Made by a program: the position numbers and the translations under genes
Shown: positions 47,436 to 56,203 of the stretch, piece after piece
Layout of the letters: every line of letters starts with the position of its first letter
Position numbering within the stretch: position 1 is the stretch's first letter
The notes under the pieces: generated by a model
The model's input: the letters and a program-made list of their open reading frames with translations, nothing else
The model's database searches: none
Told to the model about the DNA's origin: nothing
Source of the DNA: Kangiellaceae bacterium
GTDB lineage: Bacteria; Pseudomonadota; Gammaproteobacteria; Enterobacterales; Kangiellaceae
NCBI GenBank assembly: GCA_026196875.1
Contig: JAPHTP010000062.1
Coordinates: 1 to 64,000, forward strand
Length of the DNA stretch: 64,000 nt
Direction of reading: 5' to 3'

Positions 47436-48331
47436 TGGGTTTTCAATATCGACCAAGACGCAGTGTGCTATACGTACCGGCGCATGAACCCAGACATATT
47501 GAAAAATCACGAAAACTCCCTGTTGATACCATAGTTTTTGATCTTCAAGAATCTGTGCCACCTAAACATAAAGAATCGGGTAGAAATCTACTTTTAAAGT
47601 CGTTACAAAACGGTGACTTTGGCTATTCGGAAAAAGTTGTCCGCATCAATTCTCTAGACTCGGATTGGGGAATGGATGATTTACGTGCTGCAATTAGCTT
47701 AGACATTGACGCAGTGTTATTTCCAAGCGTAGAAAGTGGTGGGCAATTAAACGCTGCGATTGCCACGCTGGATGAACTTGGCGGTGGCCATTTAAACGTC
47801 ATGGCAAATATAGAAAGTCCCAAAGGAGTGTTACGGAGCGAAGAAATTGCCGGTGCCACCGATCGCTTGAATGCAATTGTTATGGGCACGACTGATTTAG
47901 CCAATTCGCTGAGAATAAATTTAACTCAGGACCGCAAGGGGCTATTAACCAGCCTGTCTTTAACCATCCTTGCTGCCAGGGCACATAATCGTTGCATAAT
48001 TGATGGCCCCCACTTTGACTTAAAAAATATAGAGGCATGTGAATATTCTTGTCGTCAAGCTCGAGATCTCGGTTTTGACGGAAAGGCTGTTATTCACCCT
48101 GTGCAGCTCGCTTACACTAACGACGCTTTTACACCTAAGGGAGAAGATGTAAAACGCGCCAAAAAAATTATCGACGCAATAGCAGAGGCCCATGAAAGAG
48201 GTCGCAGCACAGCAGTTATTGATGACAGGTTAATCGAGCCGTCTTTGGAATTATGGGCAAGGAGAGTAATTGCACTTTACAACCAGGTTCATGAGTTGGG
48301 TCAGGCAGAGCTTATTGGACCGGAAAAATAA
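47435..48331 (+). CDS. CitE-like CoA ester lyase 3 (malyl-CoA-lyase type)
   Basis: A 298-residue classic CitE/malyl-CoA lyase-size protein: RRSVLYVPAHEPRHIEKS, TIVFDLQESVPP at the metal site (Gln in place of the usual Glu), VRINSLDS, MANIESPKGVL with the Glu ligand, and GKAVIHPVQLAYTNDAFTP. It is likely to cleave a beta-hydroxyacyl-CoA such as methylmalyl-CoA. It overlaps the ligase by one base. Confidence 0.85.
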   Translation: MGFQYRPRRSVLYVPAHEPRHIEKSRKLPVDTIVFDLQESVPPKHKESGRNLLLKSLQNGDFGYSEKVVRINSLDSDWGMDDLRAAISLDIDAVLFPSVESGGQLNAAIATLDELGGGHLNVMANIESPKGVLRSEEIAGATDRLNAIVMGTTDLANSLRINLTQDRKGLLTSLSLTILAARAHNRCIIDGPHFDLKNIEACEYSCRQARDLGFDGKAVIHPVQLAYTNDAFTPKGEDVKRAKKIIDAIAEAHERGRSTAVIDDRLIEPSLELWARRVIALYNQVHELGQAELIGPEK

Positions 48332-48365
48332 CTCAGATTAGAAGTAGAATTTAGAGGCGAATTAA

Positions 48366-49436
48366 ATGGCTAGAAAACTGAGTACGCCGCAAGGAAATTA
48401 TTTTGAAGATTTCTCTGTTGGACAAACATTTGAGCACGGTGTCCCACGGACCATAACTCAAGCAGATTCGGCTATTTATACAGGTTTAACCGGTAATCGT
48501 TTCGCACTATATTGTGCTGAAACATTGGCGATTAAGTCGGGATTTAAAACAACGCCTGTAGATAATTTTTTGGTATTTCATATTGCATTTGGTAAAACCG
48601 TAAACGATATATCATTAAACGCTGTGGCTAACTTAGGCTATGCCGAAGTTCAATTTAACCAGGCTTGCTTTGATGGCGATACTTTAACAGTTAAAAGTGA
48701 AGTCATTGGCCTCAAAGAAAATTCAAATGGTAAAAATGGTGTTGTATATGTCCGTTCGGTTGCGACAAACCAAAACAATCAGATAGTCGTCAGTTGGATT
48801 AGGTGGGTCATGGTGGAAAAGCAAGTCGCCAACCAACCGACAACTCAAGCAACGCTGCCGAAATTCCAAGCATTTATTCCAGGTGAAGAATTATCTTTTT
48901 CTACAAATTATAATTTTGATAATTGGAAACCAACTGATAGCGATAACCAAATTAAGTACGATGACTTGCAAGTTGGTGACTATCTATTCCATCGTGATGG
49001 CATGACAATTAATGATTCAGATCACTCATTGGCCACTCGACTTTACCAAAACAATGCACGCGTCCATTTCGATCAACACTTGATGCAAACCAGTCAAAAA
49101 GGAAAGAGATTAGTTTATGGAGGCCACATTATTTCAATCTGTAGAGCGCTAAGCTACAACGGATTCAGTAATGCGATTTGGCCGTTGGCTATTAATGCGG
49201 GCACTCATGCTAATCCCAGTTTCGCAGGAGATACCATTTTTTGTCAAAGTGAAGTGATTGCCAAACACCAACCGGAAAATCGTTCAGATATTGGTTTCGT
49301 TAGAGTTCGAATGCTCGGGATCAAAAATGATACGCCAGATAACATGGAGTTTTTGTATGATGACTCAGCGGGAAGAACAAAATACCACTCTAATTTAGTC
49401 CTCGATTTAGACTATTGGTGCGTATTTTTAAATTAG
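48366..49436 (+). CDS. Double-hotdog MaoC-type hydratase (mesaconyl-CoA hydratase-like)
   Basis: A 356-residue protein of two MaoC-like hotdog domains. The first has GNYFEDFSVGQTFEHGVPRT, a signature shared with mesaconyl-CoA hydratase (Mch), and the second DDLQVGDYLFHRDGMTIND. It should hydrate an enoyl-CoA to a beta-hydroxyacyl-CoA, providing the substrate of the adjacent lyase. It ends the four-gene set; no terminator was recognised before the convergent PLP gene. Confidence 0.82.
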   Translation: MARKLSTPQGNYFEDFSVGQTFEHGVPRTITQADSAIYTGLTGNRFALYCAETLAIKSGFKTTPVDNFLVFHIAFGKTVNDISLNAVANLGYAEVQFNQACFDGDTLTVKSEVIGLKENSNGKNGVVYVRSVATNQNNQIVVSWIRWVMVEKQVANQPTTQATLPKFQAFIPGEELSFSTNYNFDNWKPTDSDNQIKYDDLQVGDYLFHRDGMTINDSDHSLATRLYQNNARVHFDQHLMQTSQKGKRLVYGGHIISICRALSYNGFSNAIWPLAINAGTHANPSFAGDTIFCQSEVIAKHQPENRSDIGFVRVRMLGIKNDTPDNMEFLYDDSAGRTKYHSNLVLDLDYWCVFLN

Positions 49437-49443
49437 AGTTTAT

Positions 49444-50355
49444 TCAGGTTCTTTTGCCTTGAAGTCCACCACAATGCACCAGTAGTATCCTTGAGCCTGG
49501 TTTGAAATATCCCTGTTGAATCAGGTCAAAAGTCGCGAAAAATGATTTACCCGAATACACTGGCTCTATAGGAATGGCATGGATACTTTCAAAACTGGTA
49601 ATAAACTGCTCTAATCGCTCATCTCGCTTAGCAAAACCGCCAAACTCATATCCTCTTACTAAATCAAACTCGGTCGAGTTAATTGACTTCTTGGTTAGCT
49701 GCCTTACTTTTTCTTCTATTTCATCATCATTATTCAAAACTCGTACGCCAACAATTCGAACGTTACGTTTTAATTGCTCAATACCTTTCAAATATCCTGC
49801 TAGAGTAGTTCCCGTTGCTGCTGCACTCACTAAATAATCAAATCCAGCATTCTTATCCAGTGGTAACTCGTAAAAAGTTTCCTTCACTCCCTTAACCGCA
49901 AGTTCCGAAAATCCTCCCTCAGGGATCCAAAATACATCTTTTGGCAAATTAGGTGCCTGCTGACGAATATTTCGAAATTCTTGCTTGTCACAAAAGATTA
50001 ACCTTGCTCCCCAGCCCTTTATGTCTTGTAACATTGGTGTAAAACTTTGCTGAGGGTAACCCCTCACATAACAATCACAGTGCCAATTTAAATGCTTACA
50101 GACATAGCTCAGAGCATGTAAAAAATTTGAATAACGGCCTCCCATAGAGGCGACCTTTGAAAACCCACTCTGCTCAACATGATGCAGTAAGTGTTTGATT
50201 TTTCGCCATTTATTTCCTGAAATAACGCTGTGGATCGCATCATCACGCTTTACAAATAAACGGACCTGGTGGGAACTTAGGAGAGGAGAATATATTTCTT
50301 GAATATTACTGGGGCGTAACAGTGAATAAAGATGAGAAACTTGTCTTACATTCAT
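49444..50355 (-). CDS. PLP-dependent ACC deaminase/D-cysteine desulfhydrase family protein
   Basis: A 303-residue fold-type II PLP enzyme. VKRDDAIHSVISGNKWRK includes the Schiff-base Lys in SGNK, GGRYSNFLHAL follows in the position of the family's GGxxSNH motif, and SAAATGTTLAGYL binds phosphate. Family members deaminate ACC or D-cysteine; which applies here is unknown. It converges with the hydratase gene. Confidence 0.85.
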   Translation of the reverse strand: MNVRQVSHLYSLLRPSNIQEIYSPLLSSHQVRLFVKRDDAIHSVISGNKWRKIKHLLHHVEQSGFSKVASMGGRYSNFLHALSYVCKHLNWHCDCYVRGYPQQSFTPMLQDIKGWGARLIFCDKQEFRNIRQQAPNLPKDVFWIPEGGFSELAVKGVKETFYELPLDKNAGFDYLVSAAATGTTLAGYLKGIEQLKRNVRIVGVRVLNNDDEIEEKVRQLTKKSINSTEFDLVRGYEFGGFAKRDERLEQFITSFESIHAIPIEPVYSGKSFFATFDLIQQGYFKPGSRILLVHCGGLQGKRT

Positions 50356-50409
50356 TATACTTCCAGTTTTCTTTGATAATCAAAGACTTATAGCCATACT
50401 AACAGGCAT

Positions 50410-50439
50410 AAAAAAAGTCGACCTGCTCTAAAGGTCGAC
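50410..50439 (-). terminator. Terminator after the Arg-rich 77-residue gene
   Basis: GTCGACCT (50417-50424) pairs with AGGTCGAC (50432-50439); on the minus strand seven T follow (50410-50416). Confidence 0.88.
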
Positions 50440-50485
50440 AATTATGGGGAAACTGGACGTATTTATCTAGCCAACTACTGATTTT

Positions 50486-50719
50486 TCAGAGGTTTACGAC
50501 TTTCTGAGAAGTTACCAACCATGAGGTATCTTTACGACGTCGCTCAACCCTGAGCCTGCGATCAAGACCGAAGTTTCTAAGTAAGGTCTCTATCCGCTCA
50601 TTTCGGTGCTCACGGCGTCTTTCCTTGCGTCTTTCAGGACCGACGTATATACGTTCACCGTCAATAACTTTAAAATTTAACTCTCGCGTACTACTACTGC
50701 TCATATATGAATTAGCCAT
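50486..50719 (-). CDS. Small Arg-rich protein, unknown function
   Basis: A 77-residue very basic protein with two RR-x3-RR-type motifs: GPERRKERRREHRNER and LDRRLRVERRRKD. Such GxERRxxxRR motifs occur in many short proteobacterial proteins of unknown role. AGGGG is seven bases before the ATG, and a good terminator follows, so it looks like a real gene. It could bind nucleic acid or cyclic dinucleotide by its Arg pairs, but that is a guess. Confidence 0.6.
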   Translation of the reverse strand: MANSYMSSSSTRELNFKVIDGERIYVGPERRKERRREHRNERIETLLRNFGLDRRLRVERRRKDTSWLVTSQKVVNL

Positions 50720-51035
50720 CTCAGGCCCCTCACGATGTAGCCAGATGCCCAGGTCACGGTAATTCCAGTAAATTTAGCCAATCCATTTATGACATAAATA
50801 TACCAACCCGCTCAATCCCAGGCGTTTAGGTAATTTTAGAGCTTATTGTCTAAAAATCAAACTGCAAGCTGATAATTGGATCAATTTTACCGATTAAACG
50901 GGGCTTTTTGAGCAAAATATACCCTTATGAGATTTAAGGAGTCCAATTTTTGAACATTCTAATTGTTTCATATTTATGTCAATTTTCAGCAGGGATAGAG
51001 CAAATTAACTACAATTGAGCCTAATTAGCTCCACT

Positions 51036-51069
51036 TTGTCACATTTCTGTCAAATATAACCAATAGAAT
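51036..51069 (+). promoter_or_regulatory. Pho box and -10 upstream of the porin gene
   Basis: TTGTCACATTTCTGTCAA (51036-51053) matches the PhoB pattern of two TGTCA repeats 11 bases apart. TAGAAT (51064-51069) lies exactly 10 bases on, the usual spacing in Pho promoters. An imperfect GAGC/GCTC repeat is at 51017-51031. The rest of the 394-base gap (50720-51113) shows no gene. Confidence 0.6.
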
Positions 51070-51113
51070 GCGCAGCGTTAGCATTTAATAAAAAACTCAT
51101 CGGAGAACTTCAA

Positions 51114-52082
51114 ATGAAAATTAAAACTTTTGCTTTATCAAGCATGGCTTTAGCGTGTATAGCGGCTACTGCTCCAGCAGTTGCTGACGACGAGTGGGTC
51201 GATGTATACGGTAAAATAATTCTGACTGTTGACAAAGTGAACGCAAATAGCGCTTCTGAGGATCAGTGGGAAGTAAACAGTAACGCCTCTCGGTTTGGAA
51301 TTAAAGGCAAAGGAAAAGCAGGATCTTTAGAAGCATTCTATCAATTGGAATGGGAAGTTGATCTAGCAGATAACTCAAAATCTTCTGATGACCATATTAA
51401 GGCCCGTAACCAAATTGTTGGACTTCGAGGTTCTTTCGGTGAAGTTTTTGCCGGTCGTCACGATACTCCAACAAAGAAGCTCCAAAAGAAAGTTGATCTT
51501 TTCGGAGATCTTCAGGGCGATATCAAACACTCTATGAATGGTGAGAAGCGCGCTGACAACATCATTCAATATACAACTCCTAAGTTTGCAGGCGGATTAA
51601 AGTTAAAGTTCGCGCTTCTTCCTGGGGAAGAGTCTCAATTTGATAAACTAACCGAAGGAACTTCAGTTGCTGCAGAATACAAAACTGGAAACCTGAACCT
51701 CGGCTTATCGGTAGACTCAGATGTTGAAGGCGAGAATATTCAAACGATGAGAGCCATGACCCAATACAAAACCGGTAACTGGCAATTTGGTTTACTATTC
51801 CAAAACACTAGAGACAAAACCATGGATTTAGAAGGCGACGCAACCATGGCAAGCGTCAAATATACCTCTGGCGACAATGTATTTAAACTTCAGCTAATTG
51901 ATTCTGAATCATATCAGGCAGAGGTAAGCTCTAAAATCAAATACAGTGAACAAACGTCTATTGGATATGATAAGAAACTTGGTAAAAAGACCACTTTCTT
52001 TACCTACTATACTGTCGGAGAATATCGTGACACAGGTGTAGAAGACAATATATTCGGTATTGGTGTAGTTCAAAAATTCTAA
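51114..52082 (+). CDS. Gram-negative porin
   Basis: A 322-residue outer membrane trimeric-type porin. The signal peptide runs to about residue 24 (APAVADD), followed by WVDVYGKIILTVD, the typical first strand, SRFGIKGKGKAGSLEAFYQ, LRGSFGEVFAGRHDTP and the closing GIGVVQKF with C-terminal Phe. Lysine-rich loops fit an anion preference. With the Pho box upstream, a phosphate-induced porin is inferred. A strong hairpin follows the gene. Confidence 0.88.
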   Translation: MKIKTFALSSMALACIAATAPAVADDEWVDVYGKIILTVDKVNANSASEDQWEVNSNASRFGIKGKGKAGSLEAFYQLEWEVDLADNSKSSDDHIKARNQIVGLRGSFGEVFAGRHDTPTKKLQKKVDLFGDLQGDIKHSMNGEKRADNIIQYTTPKFAGGLKLKFALLPGEESQFDKLTEGTSVAAEYKTGNLNLGLSVDSDVEGENIQTMRAMTQYKTGNWQFGLLFQNTRDKTMDLEGDATMASVKYTSGDNVFKLQLIDSESYQAEVSSKIKYSEQTSIGYDKKLGKKTTFFTYYTVGEYRDTGVEDNIFGIGVVQKF

Positions 52083-52110
52083 TTGAACAATATTCAGTAT
52101 TTAATGAATA

Positions 52111-52138
52111 AAGAAAGGCGTCTTTAGACGCCTTTCTT
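52111..52138 (+). terminator. Hairpin terminator after the porin
   Basis: AAGAAAGGCGTC (52111-52122) pairs with GACGCCTTTCTT (52127-52138), 12 bases. The T-run is interrupted by C; it can act in both directions. Confidence 0.75.
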
Positions 52139-52160
52139 GTATCCGCTATTCAAGATTTTC

Positions 52161-54074
52161 TTAAATTGCTCTCAAATACTTCTCTATTTTCTTCAACCGC
52201 TTAGGCTTACTATAAAAATACCCTTGAGCCCCTTGCAGATCCAGGTCTCTTAAATAGTCAGCATCCTCTGATTTTTCTACCCCCTCCGCAAACACCTTAA
52301 TATTTTTGCTTGCCAAACTAATTAAAAGTGATTTTAGTAACAGTTGCTGGTGCGCTTCCTGATGAATATTGTTGATCATTCTTCTATCAATTTTCACCAT
52401 ACGGATTGGTAACAAGTCTAAGTAGGTTAACTCTTCATCAGGTGAACCAAATCTTTCAACACACCACCCCACTCCTAAATTAGAAAGCTGTGGCATGACA
52501 ATTTTTAGCTTTTCGAGGTTTTGATTGATATTAACTTCCTTAATTTCAAATACAATGTGTCTACATAATTCAGGAAAACTAGACAGTTTTCCCACTAACC
52601 AACCGACAAATCTCTCATCCAACAAGCTAGAAATGAACAGGTTGATTGAATATATCTGATTGCTAAGTTCCATCTCAGAAAACAGGTAGTGTTTAATCAC
52701 CCCATCCACGACTTGTCGATCAAATTCTGCTGCCAAACCACACTGATTCGCCATAGGTAAGAATGTATCTGCAGCAAGCACTTCATTACCGTCTTCAATT
52801 CGTGCATAAACCTCATGGTGATCAGTCTTGCTTTGGTCAAAATACTTAATTCTTTGTCCATAGAGTTGGACTTTCCGTTTATCCAAAGTCCTTTGTAAAA
52901 AACTCCGCCACTTCAAATTACCACGAACTTTGTCGCTAGAAAGCGCTTCTCCATACATAAACCAGTTGTTACCTCCTTGCAATTGAGAATTGCGTAATGC
53001 CATATCGGCTTCAGATAAGACTTTGTAATAGTCAAATCCCTGGTGGTAAGCAGATATTCCAACGTCGACGAACTGTTCTTTAATCTGGGTTTTATCGAAT
53101 ACAGTTTTCTCTAATTGTCTAATCAAGGTCTTGCAGATCATATCAACATTGTTTTTAGTTTGGTTCGGCAACAGCATGGCGAAATCGCTGCCTCTAAGCC
53201 TGGCAACCAAAGAGCCAGGGATCTGCGCTATATACTGGCGTAAGATATTGGCGATCCCGCGCAAGCGTGAATCATTAAGCACTTGGTTACTTTCAAAATC
53301 CTTCTCTACAAAACTGAGTAATATAAGTAAGCCGCTTTCAGGCTCTTCGTGGTGATGCAACCTCACTTGAAACTCGGCCTTGAAAAATAGCTGATTGCCA
53401 AGTTCTGTTACTTCATCCACGTAGGAAGTCTTACGAATCTGCTCCGTCAATTCAATTTTATCTCTATGCAGCAGAGTATTGGACAAAATCAATTGATTAA
53501 TTGCGCGAGTTACGGCATTTGAAGGGCCCGAAATTTTAGTCGAATTGTTAGCCCCGCCGTGTTCCAGAATATAGTGAGCGTATTTTTCGAGGTTAAAAAC
53601 CCAGTTAAATCGCCAGAAAATAAAACCGGACAATAGACAAATAACACCAACAATTATCAACCAATCGAGAGGTGTTAATAACTCGGTGCTTGCTGGAGGG
53701 ACACGTAAATTAACTTCAATAGTTAGAATCGTGTTTTGTTGTGTATTAAGATAAAAATGATACCAAGTAGGAGTCTCCGGTGGACTACCTCTCTTAGCGT
53801 CGACAACTTTATTTTGTTCGTCTTTTAGTCGCCAAAAGTCAATTTGAGGCAAGGTGTCTAGACGGCTTAACAGGTCACCGAGATTCTGTCGTGTTATAGA
53901 CTTATTAAAATGCTGGGCGAGTAACAGCTGAATCTTTGCCAGTTCGCTAGCAATAACTTTTTGTTGGGCTTGTTCGATTGTGGTATGACTAGTCGAATAC
54001 TTTGCCAACATAAAGCCGGAAAAAACGACCACAGCCATAAACCAAACAAGTGTTTTAAATTGCCGGCTTACCAC
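52161..54074 (-). CDS. Membrane protein with degenerate GGDEF and EAL domains (CsrD-like)
   Basis: A 637-residue protein with two membrane helices (about residues 10-25 and 135-155) around a periplasmic part, then GGDEF and EAL domains. The GGDEF motif is replaced by RLRGSDF, and the EAL motif by YARIED; EAL metal-site segments read FEIKEVNIN and CVERFGSP, so neither activity is expected. This matches CsrD, which promotes RNase E decay of CsrB-type RNAs, or a LapD-like receptor. The GTG at 54074 has AAGGAGG five bases upstream and is preferred over an ATG at 54149 with no site. Confidence 0.75.
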   Translation of the reverse strand: MVSRQFKTLVWFMAVVVFSGFMLAKYSTSHTTIEQAQQKVIASELAKIQLLLAQHFNKSITRQNLGDLLSRLDTLPQIDFWRLKDEQNKVVDAKRGSPPETPTWYHFYLNTQQNTILTIEVNLRVPPASTELLTPLDWLIIVGVICLLSGFIFWRFNWVFNLEKYAHYILEHGGANNSTKISGPSNAVTRAINQLILSNTLLHRDKIELTEQIRKTSYVDEVTELGNQLFFKAEFQVRLHHHEEPESGLLILLSFVEKDFESNQVLNDSRLRGIANILRQYIAQIPGSLVARLRGSDFAMLLPNQTKNNVDMICKTLIRQLEKTVFDKTQIKEQFVDVGISAYHQGFDYYKVLSEADMALRNSQLQGGNNWFMYGEALSSDKVRGNLKWRSFLQRTLDKRKVQLYGQRIKYFDQSKTDHHEVYARIEDGNEVLAADTFLPMANQCGLAAEFDRQVVDGVIKHYLFSEMELSNQIYSINLFISSLLDERFVGWLVGKLSSFPELCRHIVFEIKEVNINQNLEKLKIVMPQLSNLGVGWCVERFGSPDEELTYLDLLPIRMVKIDRRMINNIHQEAHQQLLLKSLLISLASKNIKVFAEGVEKSEDADYLRDLDLQGAQGYFYSKPKRLKKIEKYLRAI

Positions 54075-54298
54075 TCTTACCTCCTTGCTTGGGTGTACGC
54101 TATCAGCAACTACAGATCGCTCAATCTGCCTCCTGAGATCTACCTTCATTTTAAGCTTAGTACAATAGACCTCTTTGTGTTAGTGCATTACGCGATAATA
54201 ACGCGTCAGTTTTATTGCATGATACGTGCCTAGATGGTTTAATAATTTAACCGCTAAAACTCTACATTACACTGAATAAATACAAGGTTAGAATCATT

Positions 54299-54817
54299 AT
54301 GAAAAGCATACTTATTCTTGTAATCGCCCTGTTCACCCTTAATTTGAGCGCTGCGCCCAATGTTTGGGAGGGTACACCATTAAAATCATTTTCACTGCAG
54401 GATCAATCAGGTAAAAATCGCACTGACAAAGATTTTTCTGGTAAATGGCTCATCCTTTATTTTTATCCCAAAGATAAAACCCCAGGATGCACAATTGAAG
54501 CTCAAAACTTCACTGATGACTACGCACAATATCAAAAGCTCGGCGTAGAAATAGTTGGAGTGAGCTATGATGATGTAGATTCACACAAAGACTTTGCTGA
54601 CACTTACGAAATTCCTTTTACGTTGCTAGCCGATACGGATGCCAAACTCAGCAAAGCGATGAAAGTAGATCGAATTTTACCCTGGCCTCATGCAAGCCGT
54701 CAGACTTTCATCATAAACCCAGACGGAATAATTGTGGAGCATATTGAGAATGTCAAACCCAAAATACATTCGCAGCAATTGCTAACCAAACTAGAACAGC
54801 ATCTGTCTAAGAAATAA
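54299..54817 (+). CDS. Exported peroxiredoxin (PrxQ/Bcp type)
   Basis: A 172-residue thiol peroxidase of the AhpC/TSA PrxQ branch with a signal peptide (KSILILVIALFTLNLSAAP). The peroxidatic Cys is C64 in KTPGCTIEAQNF. A resolving Cys five residues later, as in typical PrxQ, is absent, so it would work as 1-Cys. The ATG follows a clear gap. Periplasmic location is inferred. Confidence 0.88.
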   Translation: MKSILILVIALFTLNLSAAPNVWEGTPLKSFSLQDQSGKNRTDKDFSGKWLILYFYPKDKTPGCTIEAQNFTDDYAQYQKLGVEIVGVSYDDVDSHKDFADTYEIPFTLLADTDAKLSKAMKVDRILPWPHASRQTFIINPDGIIVEHIENVKPKIHSQQLLTKLEQHLSKK

Positions 54818-54940
54818 GAAATAAGAAATGAGAAATTGGGAGCTTGCCTTTGAGTTAATCACTTAGTGGGTTCCTTTTTTGGACGCTCCTCGACTTCGAA
54901 CGCTCAAGTTCGAAAACTCAAGTTCGAAAACTCAAGTTCG
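54809..54940. repeat. Two short tandem repeats after the peroxiredoxin gene
   Basis: AAGAAAT is repeated four times with one change at 54809-54836, the first unit including the peroxiredoxin stop codon. CTCAAGTTCGAAAA is repeated 2.7 times at 54903-54940. Nothing else in the gap to 55018 was recognised. Confidence 0.7.
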
Positions 54941-55018
54941 GCCAGTCAAAAATATCATTGCATCAGCTTGAATGTTTAGGATTTTTTTGAAGCAATACAA
55001 GTTAAACTTGGTCCCGGC

Positions 55019-55372
55019 TTATTCATCTATAAAGCCAAGAACCCCGTCTTCACTTATGGGTTTAGTAATGAATCCGATCCCAAGTGCTTCAGCTTTTTCT
55101 TTTGTTGCGGATTGGATATTTGCTGTCAACAACGCAACCTTGGCGCAGTCTTGAGAAGCTAAAATCTCAGGTGCAGCTTCCAAACCGGATTTACCGGGCA
55201 TATTTAAATCTAGTGTTACATAGTCAAATTGAGATTGATTACATGCATCTACGGCCTTTTCAGCAGATGCTGCCTGTACACATTCCCAATCGGGATATCG
55301 AGACATCACAATTTCTTTAATCATCATCCTTGATACCAAACTATCATCAACGATGAGAACTCTCTTCGACAT
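55019..55372 (-). CDS. CheY-like single-domain response regulator
   Basis: A 117-residue stand-alone receiver. D9/D10 form the acidic pocket, D55 in VTLDLNMPGKSGLE is the phosphorylation site, the Thr of ALLTANIQ is in position and ITKPI has the Lys. No kinase is adjacent, so the input and output are unknown. Confidence 0.9.
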   Translation of the reverse strand: MSKRVLIVDDSLVSRMMIKEIVMSRYPDWECVQAASAEKAVDACNQSQFDYVTLDLNMPGKSGLEAAPEILASQDCAKVALLTANIQSATKEKAEALGIGFITKPISEDGVLGFIDE

Positions 55373-55550
55373 ATAAAACTTCCCCGAGCGATTTATGAGA
55401 TACCCAATAAGTATAGGACGGTATTATTGAAAAGGCGGAATTAAATGGACAGGCAAAATTCACACTTAATAGCGAATTGAGTTTCTTCCACCAACTGATG
55501 AAAATTGAATTATTTCTAGCAAACGCCCAAAGAAAAACCCAATAGAAAAA

Positions 55551-55579
55551 GAAAAGCCTCTAAATTTTAGAGGCTTTTC
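55551..55579 (-). terminator. Terminator after ssb
   Basis: GAAAAGCCTCTAAA (55551-55564) pairs with TTTAGAGGCTTTTC (55566-55579), 14 bases less the loop, followed by T on the minus strand. Confidence 0.88.
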
Positions 55580-55610
55580 AAATACTTAGAATCAAAGAGT
55601 ATCGGACTAA

Positions 55611-56126
55611 TTAGAACGGAATATCATCATCAAATGAATCACTAAACCCGTTGTCTGCCGGAGCAGATTGTTGTGGAGCTGCTTGAGGCGCCTGAGGTGC
55701 AGATTGCTGGTAACCTCCTTGTTGTTGTTGTGGAGCTTGGTTTTGGCGAGGTGCTCCGCCCATACCACCTTCTGCTCTTCCACCTAGCATTTGCATAACG
55801 CCAGTAAATGAGTCGACTACAACTTCAGTGGTGTAGCGATCTTGACCTTGTTGATCTTGCCATTTACGAGTCTGCAATTTGCCTTCTAGATAAACCTGCG
55901 ACCCTTTACGCAAGTACTCACCTGCAATTTCTGCTAACTTGCCGAACAATGCAACACGGTGCCACTCTGTTTTTTCCTGCATTTGACCAGTATTCTTGTC
56001 TTTCCAGCTTTCGCTTGTAGCTACGCTAATGCTAGTAACGGCGCTGCCGTTAGGGGTGTAGCGAACTTCCGGATCTTGTCCAAGATTACCGACTAATATA
56101 ACTTTGTTGATGCCGCGACTGGCCAT
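55611..56126 (-). CDS. ssb: Single-stranded DNA-binding protein
   Basis: SSB coats single-stranded DNA in replication and repair. It begins [22 protein letters not shown] (OB fold, residues to about 110), then a Gln/Pro/Gly-rich linker, and ends DDDIPF, the protein-interaction tip. Length 171 is normal. It is near uvrA, as in many gammaproteobacteria, with the MFS gene between. Confidence 0.97.
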   Translation of the reverse strand: MASRGINKVILVGNLGQDPEVRYTPNGSAVTSISVATSESWKDKNTGQMQEKTEWHRVALFGKLAEIAGEYLRKGSQVYLEGKLQTRKWQDQQGQDRYTTEVVVDSFTGVMQMLGGRAEGGMGGAPRQNQAPQQQQGGYQQSAPQAPQAAPQQSAPADNGFSDSFDDDIPF

Positions 56127-56203
56127 TCAAACGCTCCCAAAATAAATTTCTGAATTTCTACAATTGCCCAAACCAACCTCGATTTACTCAATCGACTTAA
56201 AGC

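Noticed and set aside
54149-54149. Upstream ATG start for the CsrD-like protein
   Set aside because: It lacks a ribosome site, whereas GTG at 54074 has AAGGAGG at ideal spacing and places the membrane helix near the N-terminus.
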